Part shown: one piece after another, positions 24,076 through 31,534 of the stretch | Layout: every line of letters begins with the position of its first letter | Position numbering within the stretch: the first letter of the stretch is position 1 | Assembly: GCA_002396005.1 (NCBI GenBank) | Contig: DGVW01000052.1 | Span: 1-64,000, forward strand | Source of the DNA: Oribacterium sp. UBA4274 | GTDB lineage: Bacteria; Bacillota; Clostridia; Lachnospirales; Lachnospiraceae | Direction: 5' to 3' | Length of the DNA stretch: 64,000 nucleotides | Notes under the pieces: model-generated | Told to the model about the DNA's origin: nothing | The model's database searches: none | What the model saw: the letters and a program-made list of their open reading frames with translations, nothing else | Translations under genes and position numbers: made by a program

Positions 24076-25092
24076 TCAGGAATTGTATCCGTTAGGATTC
24101 TTCTGCTGCCAGTTCCATGAATCTCTGCACATATCCTCGATGCTGTACTTTGCCGTCCAACCAAGCTCTTTTTCTGCCTTGGCAGGGCTTGAGTAACAGG
24201 TTGCCACATCTCCGTCGCGACGTGCACAGATCTTGTATGGAAGCTTCTTGCCGCATGCCTTCTCAAATGCATGGATCACATCAAGTACTGAGTATCCGTG
24301 ACCTGTTCCGAGATTGCATACAAACACACCGTCGTTTTTCTCAAATCTCTCGATAGCCTTTACGTGTCCTACCGCAAGATCAACTACATGGATATAATCA
24401 CGTACTCCGGTTCCGTCAGGTGTAGGATAATCATCACCGAAAACATTGATCTCCTGAAGTTTTCCGATGGCAACCTGTGCCACATATGGCAAAAGATTGT
24501 TTGGTATACCCTTTGGATCCTCTCCGATGAGCCCTGACTCATGCGCTCCGATAGGATTGAAGTAACGAAGCAAGATAACGTTCCACTCAGGATCTGCTGT
24601 ATGAAGATCTGTCAGAATCTGCTCCTGCATCCACTTGGTCCAGCCGTATGGATTGGTACAGGTTCCCTTAGGACAGTTCTCTGTGATAGGAATCTCAGCA
24701 GGATCACCGTAAACTGTAGCTGAGCTTGAGAAGATAATGTTCTTAACGCCATGAGCGCTCATCTCTGAAACAAGATTGAGAGTTGATCCGATGTTTGTAC
24801 GATAGTACTCAATCGGCTTGTGAACTGACTCACCAACTGCCTTAAGTCCCGCAAAATGGATAACCGCATCTATTTCATTCTCATCAAACACCTTCTTAAC
24901 AGCATCTCTGTCAAGAAGATCATCCTTATAAAACTTTACTTTCTTGCCTGTGATCTCCTCAATACGATCAACAGCCTTCTGATTTGAATTATAAAGATTG
25001 TCAATGATAACAACCTCATAACCCTCATTAAGAAGCTCTACACAAGTATGGCTTCCGATATATCCAGCACCACCTGTTACAAGAATTCTCAT
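24076..25092 (-). CDS. galE: UDP-glucose 4-epimerase
   Basis: GalE interconverts UDP-galactose and UDP-glucose using bound NAD+. The 338-residue protein has the Rossmann motif RILVTGGAGYIGSHTCVEL at the N terminus, the serine-rich strand IIFSSSATVYGDPAEIPI, and the catalytic YxxxK as NPYGWTKWMQEQ. The sugar-binding LRYFNPIGAHESGLIGEDP and the later VRDYIHVVDLAVGHV complete the family pattern. The ATG at 25092 is chosen because GGAG lies 6 nt upstream and the Rossmann motif follows at once. It sits between galK (203-nt gap) and galT (16-nt gap). The product can also supply UDP-galactose for surface polymers. Confidence 0.96.
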   Translation of the reverse strand: MRILVTGGAGYIGSHTCVELLNEGYEVVIIDNLYNSNQKAVDRIEEITGKKVKFYKDDLLDRDAVKKVFDENEIDAVIHFAGLKAVGESVHKPIEYYRTNIGSTLNLVSEMSAHGVKNIIFSSSATVYGDPAEIPITENCPKGTCTNPYGWTKWMQEQILTDLHTADPEWNVILLRYFNPIGAHESGLIGEDPKGIPNNLLPYVAQVAIGKLQEINVFGDDYPTPDGTGVRDYIHVVDLAVGHVKAIERFEKNDGVFVCNLGTGHGYSVLDVIHAFEKACGKKLPYKICARRDGDVATCYSSPAKAEKELGWTAKYSIEDMCRDSWNWQQKNPNGYNS

Positions 25093-25295
25093 AATGTCTC
25101 CTCTCGATACTATCATGCATCAACTGCATATCTCACTGCATCAATTGACGCAACATATACGGCTCTCATAGAGCACTGAAAATAAATATAATTGCCGGTA
25201 AATCAAGCCCAACCTGAACCGGCATAAAAAAGATAATGAAACTATCCGTTGCTTTTGTCAATGCAGAAAGCTTCCGGCAGCTATATCATATTGCC

Positions 25296-26477
25296 TCAAA
25301 CGATCTGTGGTCCGTCTCCAATGCTTACAACATAGAATGTACAGTCATAGCCTACACGTTTCCTGTATGCCTCTCCAACAAGCTTCTTGAACTCATCAAT
25401 GGCCTCATCCTTTACGATAGAAACGGTACATCCGCCGAATCCGCCTCCGGTCATACGTGATCCGAGAACTCCCGGAACCTTCCATGCTTCCTCTGCAAGT
25501 ATGTCAAGCTCCTCACAGCTTACCTCAAAATCATCCCTCAGAGAAACATGAGAAGCATTCATAAGCTTACCGAACTCCTCTATGTTGCCGTTCCTCAGAG
25601 CTTCAACCGCAGTAAGTGTGCGATTGTTCTCATATACAGCATGCTTTGCTCTCTTCTGAACGACCGGATCCTTTATGGAATCCTTGTACTTCTCAAAATC
25701 ATCATTACTGAGATCTCCGAGAGTCTTGATACCTGCTGCCTCAGCAAGGATCTCTCTTGCTTCCTCTGACTCTCTGCGGCGGTCATTATAGGCAGAGCCA
25801 ACAAGCTTATGCTTTTTATTGGTGTTCGTAACGATAAGCTTCATGCCGTTTAAAACAACCGGTGCGTACTCGTAATTCAAGGTCGCGCAGTCGAGGAATA
25901 TAGCATTGTCCTTCTTGCCCATGGCACTTGCGAACTGATCCATGATACCACAGTTCATACCGCAGTAGTTGTTCTCCGCATCCTGTCCGATGAGAGCAAG
26001 GTCAACATTACTGACATCAAATCCGTAAAGGTCTCTAAGGATAAAACCTGTAAGAACCTCAAGAGATGCACTTGAAGAAAGGCCTGATCCGTTAGGGATA
26101 TTGCCGTAGATCACAAGGTCGAGTCCCTCATCCATCTTCATGCCTCTCTTATCAAAGGCCCACATAACTCCCTTTGGATAAGATGTCCAGCCATCCTCTT
26201 TAAGAGGCGCAAACTCATCCAGGGATGTTTCAACAACACCTGCCTTATCAAGATTAACACTGTAAAAACGGAGCTTTCTGTCATGACGTTTTCTTGCTGC
26301 TGCATAAGTTCCTATAGTCAATGCACAAGGAAATACATGGCCTCCATTGTAATCTGTGTGCTCACCGATGAGGTTCACTCTTCCCGGTGCAAAATAGCAC
26401 TTTACACCATCAGTACTTCCTTCTCCGAATTTGTCTGCAAATGCTTTTAAAGCACCATCTTTAAATGAAAGATCCAT
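25296..26477 (-). CDS. galK: Galactokinase
   Basis: GalK phosphorylates alpha-galactose at C1 with ATP. The 393-residue GHMP kinase has the galactokinase signature GRVNLIGEHTDYNGGHVFP, the ATP loop NGSGLSSSASLEV, NYCGMNCGIMDQFASAMG and the C-terminal SRMTGGGFGGCTVSIV. The start at 26477 has GGAGG six bases upstream, whereas the preceding in-frame ATG directly touches that SD. It is the first gene of galK-galE-galT, with a very good promoter and an inverted repeat over the -35 box at 26578-26617. The 203-nt gap to galE holds no strong terminator, so the three genes can be one transcript. Confidence 0.96.
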   Translation of the reverse strand: MDLSFKDGALKAFADKFGEGSTDGVKCYFAPGRVNLIGEHTDYNGGHVFPCALTIGTYAAARKRHDRKLRFYSVNLDKAGVVETSLDEFAPLKEDGWTSYPKGVMWAFDKRGMKMDEGLDLVIYGNIPNGSGLSSSASLEVLTGFILRDLYGFDVSNVDLALIGQDAENNYCGMNCGIMDQFASAMGKKDNAIFLDCATLNYEYAPVVLNGMKLIVTNTNKKHKLVGSAYNDRRRESEEAREILAEAAGIKTLGDLSNDDFEKYKDSIKDPVVQKRAKHAVYENNRTLTAVEALRNGNIEEFGKLMNASHVSLRDDFEVSCEELDILAEEAWKVPGVLGSRMTGGGFGGCTVSIVKDEAIDEFKKLVGEAYRKRVGYDCTFYVVSIGDGPQIV

Positions 26478-26577
26478 AGTCATCCTCCCAAACATCCATC
26501 TACTTTGCCGCCGGCTCCCGAACTGTAAACGACTCCCTAAAGAGTCCTCGGGCAGCAGCATCATGACACTATGTCAC

Positions 26578-26617
26578 ATTATAAAAAAGTGGTTTTTCAC
26601 AGTCAACGCGAAAAACC
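26578..26617 (-). promoter_or_regulatory. galK promoter overlapped by an inverted repeat (operator or attenuator)
   Basis: Minus strand TTGACT (26601-26606) and TATAAT (26578-26583) are spaced by 17 bp, close to the sigma-A consensus. The 8-bp inverted repeat GGTTTTTC (26591-26598) / GAAAAACC (26610-26617) brackets the -35 box. A second small repeat TGACA-CTA-TGTCA (26564-26576) covers the expected start. The first repeat followed by T residues on the minus strand also resembles a terminator. It may be a repressor operator for galactose control or the end of an upstream transcript. Confidence 0.6.
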
Positions 26618-26748
26618 TCTCATAAATCTATAAAATCCTTTTTACTCAAGGTAATCGGACCGCGAACATGATATCACACCATGAAGTCCGTCTCTCACAA
26701 AATCGAGTCCGGCAATATGTCTCCCTGATGCTTATACCAATTTATCAC

Positions 26749-26799
26749 AAATGCAGAAAACCACACACTCTATCTCACAGATTGATAATTTCTGCATTT
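26749..26799 (-). repeat. Inverted repeat between the AEC transporter gene and galK
   Basis: Perfect 11-bp arms AAATGCAGAAA (26749-26759) and TTTCTGCATTT (26789-26799) enclose 29 nt. It lies in the 441-nt gap between the AEC gene and galK and has no T-run after it on the minus strand. The gap otherwise holds the galK promoter. It may be a transcription-factor site or a weak terminator for the AEC gene. Confidence 0.45.
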
Positions 26800-26918
26800 A
26801 TTTTGGCGAATTTTGCTCACTATCTTTTATTTTCGACTATATGATATCTGTCCATCGCTGAAAAACTAACTGTATCCGATGAATCGCAGCTTAACCACCG
26901 TAAACATCAGCATTTTCA

Positions 26919-27866
26919 TCAGAACAAGCCTAATTCTGTGAGACTCATAATCCACAGGAAAATAGTAAACAGAGATGCTACTGTGCTGATAGCCAGAAGC
27001 TGTCCCTGCAGTTCTCCGTCACCACCCATATTTTCAGCCATCGAAAATGATGCACTGGCAATAGGTGTGGCATACAGAATAAAGGAAATAAACAGTTCTG
27101 CACCTCTGTAGCCAAGTAAAATCATCATCAAAAGTACTGCTGCAGGTACAACCACCAGTTTAAGTGTCAATACCGAAACTATGACATCAAGATTCTTTCT
27201 GATATCAGGCAATGACAGAGTCGCACCGAGTATAAATATTGACAACGGCGTAGTCATATTGGCAAAGCTTGCAACAGGCTTCATAACGGCCTGAGGTACA
27301 GGAATTCCAAAGCCTTTGAAAAGTGCTCCTGTAACTGCACCAACTATGAGCGGGTTGGTCAGAATATTTTTTACCAGTTTACCGACATCCGTTTTGGCAT
27401 TGTTCTGCTTGTCAAAAACAGTAAAAAGAATAACCGCTCCTATATTATATATAGGCACTATCACGGCAATGACCAGAGACGCCAGTGCCCCGGCGCTCTC
27501 CCCATACATGGTGACACACAACGGATATGCAAACATAAGCGTATTACTTCGCCATATCGACTGTATGACAACAGGTCTTCTGGGATTCTCTTTTATAACC
27601 GCAGGAACAATAAATATACATAACAGAATTATGCCAATAAGCGTTCCTATGCAGATTGCAAGCATTGAAGCATTAGCCCCTATGTCGATATCGGCGGTGT
27701 ACAAATTGTTGAACATCAGCATAGGAAAAAACGCTTTGAAAACAAGCTGATTGAGACGTTTGTAAAAAACATCATCCCCGTATCCCAGATGCCGGAACAG
27801 ATACCCGTACAACATATAACAAATAAACGGTATTACAGCATTAGCAGCGATAAGAAAACTCTGCAT
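26919..27866 (-). CDS. AEC family transporter (auxin efflux carrier-like permease)
   Basis: This 315-residue integral membrane protein belongs to the AEC family, secondary carriers of organic acids or related small molecules. About ten hydrophobic segments are visible, starting with FLIAANAVIPFICYMLYGYL and ending LLAISTVASLFTIFLWIMSL. The family's two-fold structure shows in two halves around the basic central loop after VFDKQNNAKTDVGKLVKNIL. A helix-breaking FAYPLCVTMYG and an N-terminal NPLIVGAVTGALF are typical. The start at 27866 has GGAG at 6 nt and places the first membrane helix at the N terminus. The substrate cannot be told. It follows the nuclease-like gene by 19 nt. Confidence 0.85.
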   Translation of the reverse strand: MQSFLIAANAVIPFICYMLYGYLFRHLGYGDDVFYKRLNQLVFKAFFPMLMFNNLYTADIDIGANASMLAICIGTLIGIILLCIFIVPAVIKENPRRPVVIQSIWRSNTLMFAYPLCVTMYGESAGALASLVIAVIVPIYNIGAVILFTVFDKQNNAKTDVGKLVKNILTNPLIVGAVTGALFKGFGIPVPQAVMKPVASFANMTTPLSIFILGATLSLPDIRKNLDVIVSVLTLKLVVVPAAVLLMMILLGYRGAELFISFILYATPIASASFSMAENMGGDGELQGQLLAISTVASLFTIFLWIMSLTELGLF

Positions 27867-27885
27867 AAAAATCTCCATTCCGCTA

Positions 27886-28614
27886 TTATTTCTTTTTTGA
27901 TCCGGTCTTTTTCCCGATTCTGACAATACGCGAAACTCTCAGATTCGGTTTTTTTACTGTCGTGCCATCCGGAAATGTCACCACCGGAGAATGCTTATGA
28001 AGCCTTCTCTTCCGACGAGGTTTTTCGTTTCGCTTTTCAACACGGTACTTATTGATCTCATCCAAAATAGTATTATAGTCTCTCTCAAAAAGTTCTGTCG
28101 ATATTTCTTTTCTTATAGCGTCATAAGACAATTGAGAAACGAGCCTTTTTATGACCTCTGTTTTGCTGAGTCTGTCATACTTGTGTTTCAGATTTCTATA
28201 CACTATGTGCTGCAGTTCAGGTCTCCACAGGAGGCTCAGTTTATCCTCATATTTGATCAACGGATTTTCTGACGGTCTTCTGAGAATGTAAAAATCCGGG
28301 GTTCCGTCAATCTCATCTATCGTTATGATCCCCCAGAAATCGGGAACATGCTCCTCTATATGCATGGCATGGCTGGTTCCCACAGCAATGTAATTATAAT
28401 CAAAGTATCTGTTGTAGTCCTTGATCTGTCCCGGAAGTCTCGCATAGGTATCGGCATCCGACTTTATCTCAATGCCGTATAGACTGTCTTCTGTCACCAT
28501 GACAACATCCGCCCGGCTTCCACCCATTATCTTCTCCTCAATGATTCTGGTTTTTCCATATGTTTCTTCAAGAAACGAAAAAAGAGGTTCTCTGATATCT
28601 TTATCGTATAACAT
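27886..28614 (-). CDS. PD-(D/E)XK nuclease-like protein, sce7726-type
   Basis: This 242-residue protein has the core of a PD-(D/E)XK nuclease fold: the segment SRADVVMVTEDSLYGIEIKS (about residues 32-51), where D and the E-x-K pair are the expected metal and catalytic residues, followed by DTYARLPGQIKDYNRYFDYN. This matches the sce7726-type families of predicted nucleases. The last 45 residues are strongly basic (EKPRRKRRLHKHS, IGKKTGSKKK), suiting DNA or RNA binding. No restriction methylase or toxin partner is adjacent. It precedes the AEC gene by 19 nt, with no functional link evident. Family placement is likely; the biological role is unknown. Confidence 0.7.
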   Translation of the reverse strand: MLYDKDIREPLFSFLEETYGKTRIIEEKIMGGSRADVVMVTEDSLYGIEIKSDADTYARLPGQIKDYNRYFDYNYIAVGTSHAMHIEEHVPDFWGIITIDEIDGTPDFYILRRPSENPLIKYEDKLSLLWRPELQHIVYRNLKHKYDRLSKTEVIKRLVSQLSYDAIRKEISTELFERDYNTILDEINKYRVEKRNEKPRRKRRLHKHSPVVTFPDGTTVKKPNLRVSRIVRIGKKTGSKKK

Positions 28615-28687
28615 GTTCCAAGCTTTCCTTTAATTCTTAATGCCTGCTCCCCTTACAAAAGCCTCTGACAGAGCCATCGGGCAAGCC

Positions 28688-28715
28688 GGTATCAAAGCAT
28701 ACACACTATGATACC
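28688..28715 (-). promoter_or_regulatory. Inverted repeat near the putative promoter of the nuclease-like gene
   Basis: GGTATCA (28688-28694) and TGATACC (28709-28715) flank 14 nt that contain the possible -10 box TATGCT on the minus strand. It lies about 75 nt upstream of the ATG. A regulatory role is only suggested by position. Confidence 0.3.
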
Positions 28716-28788
28716 ACATAGTAACAGTTAGTCTCTTCTAATGCTTTTGCACAAATTATTAATTTTTCATTTATTTATTTTGTTTAAA

Positions 28789-28816
28789 TTGACTAACTTC
28801 GGGGCACGGTAATACT
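28789..28816 (+). promoter_or_regulatory. Possible promoter for the FeoA-like gene
   Basis: TTGACT (28789-28794) and AATACT (28811-28816) are spaced by 16 bp in the AT-rich 341-nt gap between divergent genes. The -35 box is good, the -10 box is weak. The leader to the ATG is about 130 nt, with no recognisable riboswitch. Confidence 0.35.
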
Positions 28817-28955
28817 CTATTAGTAGAAAGACGCATTTCATTTATTTCATATTATCTATCAGACGATAAAATGTCAGCCTTACAGCCCAATCATTTTATC
28901 CCACATATAATTGCGGTATGGGAACACCTATATTATGAAAGGAAGGAGGACTCCT

Positions 28956-29171
28956 ATGACATATCTTGATAAAGTACCAATCGGAATCAGTAACACTATT
29001 AAATGGATCATCGGGGATGAGACTTTAAAAAGCTTTGCAAAGCGTTATGGTCTTGAGCAAGGCTCAACTATAAGGGTGGTCCTCTCTGACAAGGATGCCA
29101 TCATTGCCGAGGTCGGCGACGATCATCGTTTAGGCATTTCCATGGATCTTGCGTCACGCATTGCAGTTTAG
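28956..29171 (+). CDS. Small FeoA-like SH3-domain protein
   Basis: The 71-residue protein aligns by eye with FeoA, the small SH3-like cytosolic partner of the ferrous iron transporter FeoB. It has MTYLDKVPIG, then IKWIIGDETLKSFAKRYGLE, QGSTIRVVLSD and the terminal HRLGISMDLASRIAV; the GL-x-x-GS turn and RLGISMDLA end are the family pattern. No feoB gene is near, so this is an orphan copy, and it may serve in another complex. AGGAGG lies 6-7 nt before the ATG; an upstream in-frame ATG would add 15 residues unlike the family. It is monocistronic, between its own promoter and a strong terminator. Confidence 0.7.
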   Translation: MTYLDKVPIGISNTIKWIIGDETLKSFAKRYGLEQGSTIRVVLSDKDAIIAEVGDDHRLGISMDLASRIAV

Positions 29172-29204
29172 ATTCACTCATCAAAGCTTACATCTGTATA
29201 CCAG

Positions 29205-29236
29205 AAGGAGACAGAACATAAACCTGTCTCCTTTTT
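29205..29236 (+). terminator. Intrinsic terminator of the FeoA-like gene
   Basis: An AAGGAGACAG / CTGTCTCCTT stem (29205-29214 and 29224-29233) with a 9-nt loop is followed by TTT on the plus strand. It starts about 35 nt after the stop codon. Confidence 0.9.
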
Positions 29237-29270
29237 CTATTTCACCTGCCAAAACCTCTAGTCAAAACCC

Positions 29271-29299
29271 CTTATCATTTCTATAATTATAATGATAAG
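29271..29299 (+). promoter_or_regulatory. Inverted repeat over a -10-like sequence upstream of the first SGNH-fold gene
   Basis: CTTATCATT (29271-29279) and AATGATAAG (29291-29299) are perfect 9-bp arms around TCTATAATTAT. The gene start is about 50 nt downstream. It could be an operator at a promoter, since the core resembles a -10 box, but a convincing -35 box is not seen. Confidence 0.4.
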
Positions 29300-29349
29300 C
29301 ACATTTTATATTGCGCTTAAACCATCTTAGTATAGAGGGCATTTATCAA

Positions 29350-31320
29350 ATGAATAGTAATGAAAAAAATCAGTTTCAACCATCTCAAACCAACTCCACA
29401 GAGCAGTCCGGCACACAAAACGGGGAAAGTTCAAACGGAGCCGGGAAATCCTCCCCACTGCTCATCATACTTATACTATTGATACTTTCTATTGTGACCA
29501 TATTTGGATATATGGTTTTTACCGCCATGCGCGAGGATGCCATTGATGAGTCAATTGCCGCAGAGCAATTAAAAGCAGAAAGCGAAAGAGCCGGTCTCAC
29601 CATTGACTCAGAGGGCAATGTCATAACTCAGGATTCTATCCTGACTGCAGAAACACTTCAGGTTTCAGACAATGTCTTTTTCTCAAAGCTCGCTAAAAGT
29701 GAACCTGTTTCCATACTGATAATCGGTGATGTTTTCGGGACAGGTGCCGGTGCTAAGGAAGGAACCAACTGGACTGAAGTTCTGGTTTCCAACATTATGG
29801 ACACCTTTGGATCTATAGCCACCATCAACAACCTGTCTCTGCCTTCCGGCAATGACGCATACTCGGCTTATGTCACTCTTATGAATGAATCTGCCGGGAA
29901 CCCATCTGCTCAGTACGACGCAGTTATCGTTTCACTTGGTTACTATGACGATCCGTTCAAGTTTAACTTTCAGTATGAAGGTGTGCTGAGATCCATAACC
30001 GAAAGGTATCCATCTGCTGAGATCATCGGTCTCATTGAGTCTGCTTCCATAACAGCACCTGACGGATACTCGGATGAAACCGCAATTTATACAAGAAATC
30101 TACTTGAGCATTATGACGGTATCGTTGCCAACATGGGTGAGGCCTTTGCCGTGAACGGTGCTGATCCATCTGTCTTTACAGATGATGGTCTTCTACCTAA
30201 TGGAAAAGGTCAGCTTCTTTATGCTGACTGGATCGTAAAGCAGATCAAAAACAAGATGTCGGGTAAAGGCAGCAACAAGAGTTCTGATGCGGAGAGCCCG
30301 TCAGAATTATCAAAAAACGGTTCTTTGGAACCTGTCAATCCTGATTCTGCAATGTATGATCATTACTACTACATCACAGCTAACAGTTTCCTGCGTCTGG
30401 ATGACACAAACTATATCATCGGAGTTCGGGATCTCACAGCTCTTGGCGCCGAAACAGAGGGACTGATAGGACTCGATTATGATCTTGTACCGGGAGCCAA
30501 TACCGCTCAGGTTGTAATCGATGGCAGCATCTTCGGCGCACTTACCGAAGATCATGATGGCTCCTCCACAGACAGACATATAACTGCAGTCAAGAACAAT
30601 GCCATCATCACTGATCACATAGCTGTAAGCTTTGCTACCAAAGCAGAGGCGGATACATTCCACGGTCTCATCATCACAGGAAACCTCAATCTGTCACATG
30701 CTGCCGCAAAATACAAGAAGCTTCCTCTTCCACCTGAGACTCCTGCAGAAACTGCAGAGGAAACTACTGTAGAGGAAACAACTGTTGCGGAAACCACAGA
30801 GGAAACAGCCGTTCCAGAAACTGCCGAAACCACTATAGAGACTTCCGCAGAGGAAACTACTGTTGCAAAATCCGCAGAAACATCATCTGAAGTTTCCGCA
30901 GAGGAAACTACAGAAACCAGTGAAACAAAGAAGTCTTCTGATGGTAATAAAAAGAAAGCCAAAAAAGCTGACAGCAGCAATTCCTCGACCAAAAAATCAG
31001 GCGCTTCTGAAGAAAAAGCAACTGTTGCAGAAACTACAGCATCTGCCGGAACTGCAGTTGCCGAAAGTCCAAAGGCACCTGTACCGGAAACAACCGCTTC
31101 CGGCAATGATGCCGCTGCATCGATTCCGGCCGAAACCACAGTACCGGAGACTGCCGCTCCAGAAACATCAGCAGAAACTCAGAACTATTTTGAGAGTGTG
31201 ATCATAAGTGATCCGTCAAATTCTGCAGCTATATTTGAAACAACTGCACCCTATACAGTAGAAGCCGGTCAGGGCATAGATATAAATCAATGGAACCTGA
31301 CAGGTCCTACCACAGGATAA
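29350..31320 (+). CDS. Membrane-anchored SGNH-fold surface protein, catalytic residues lost
   Basis: This 656-residue protein has a short cytoplasmic N terminus, one membrane segment (about 36-58) and a large external part. Residues about 118-300 have the GDSL/SGNH-hydrolase pattern: SILIIGDVFG, NNLSLPSGND, AVIVSLGYYDD and DDGLLPNGKGQLLYADWIV. The nucleophile serine of GDS is V, the block III asparagine is Y, and the block V histidine is L; only D and G are kept. A second domain (about 340-460) is shared with the next gene. Then follows a Thr/Glu-rich tail of ETT-type repeats with a basic Lys-rich island. No LPXTG motif is present. The ATG at 29350 is chosen because it begins the Asn/Gln-rich leader and AGAGGG lies upstream. 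The likely role is structural or binding at the cell surface. Confidence 0.75.
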   Translation: MNSNEKNQFQPSQTNSTEQSGTQNGESSNGAGKSSPLLIILILLILSIVTIFGYMVFTAMREDAIDESIAAEQLKAESERAGLTIDSEGNVITQDSILTAETLQVSDNVFFSKLAKSEPVSILIIGDVFGTGAGAKEGTNWTEVLVSNIMDTFGSIATINNLSLPSGNDAYSAYVTLMNESAGNPSAQYDAVIVSLGYYDDPFKFNFQYEGVLRSITERYPSAEIIGLIESASITAPDGYSDETAIYTRNLLEHYDGIVANMGEAFAVNGADPSVFTDDGLLPNGKGQLLYADWIVKQIKNKMSGKGSNKSSDAESPSELSKNGSLEPVNPDSAMYDHYYYITANSFLRLDDTNYIIGVRDLTALGAETEGLIGLDYDLVPGANTAQVVIDGSIFGALTEDHDGSSTDRHITAVKNNAIITDHIAVSFATKAEADTFHGLIITGNLNLSHAAAKYKKLPLPPETPAETAEETTVEETTVAETTEETAVPETAETTIETSAEETTVAKSAETSSEVSAEETTETSETKKSSDGNKKKAKKADSSNSSTKKSGASEEKATVAETTASAGTAVAESPKAPVPETTASGNDAAASIPAETTVPETAAPETSAETQNYFESVIISDPSNSAAIFETTAPYTVEAGQGIDINQWNLTGPTTG

Positions 31321-31347
31321 CCGAATTAAGAATACAAATAACACTTC

Positions 31348-31387
31348 GCCGAAAGCACTCCCGTTAAATGGATGCTTTCGGCTTTTT
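31348..31387 (+). terminator. Intrinsic terminator after the first SGNH-fold gene
   Basis: GCCGAAAGCA (31348-31357) pairs with TGCTTTCGGC (31373-31382) and is followed by TTTTT. This, with the promoter at 31451, suggests the two paralogues are transcribed separately. Confidence 0.85.
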
Positions 31388-31450
31388 AATGTATACTGCC
31401 GACTTGTTGCCTCATCTTAACTAATGCAGACAAAATTCAAAGATTCTTAA

Positions 31451-31479
31451 TTGATTTTTATATACATTAAAAGTATCAT
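31451..31479 (+). promoter_or_regulatory. Promoter for the second SGNH-fold gene
   Basis: TTGATT (31451-31456) and TATCAT (31474-31479) are spaced by 17 bp, about 55 nt upstream of the ATG. A small palindrome TCATT-A-AATGA overlaps the -10 end. Confidence 0.6.
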
Positions 31480-31534
31480 TAAATGATGTATTTATTTTTA
31501 CATTCAGTTAATCAATTATTCTAAGGAGATAATC

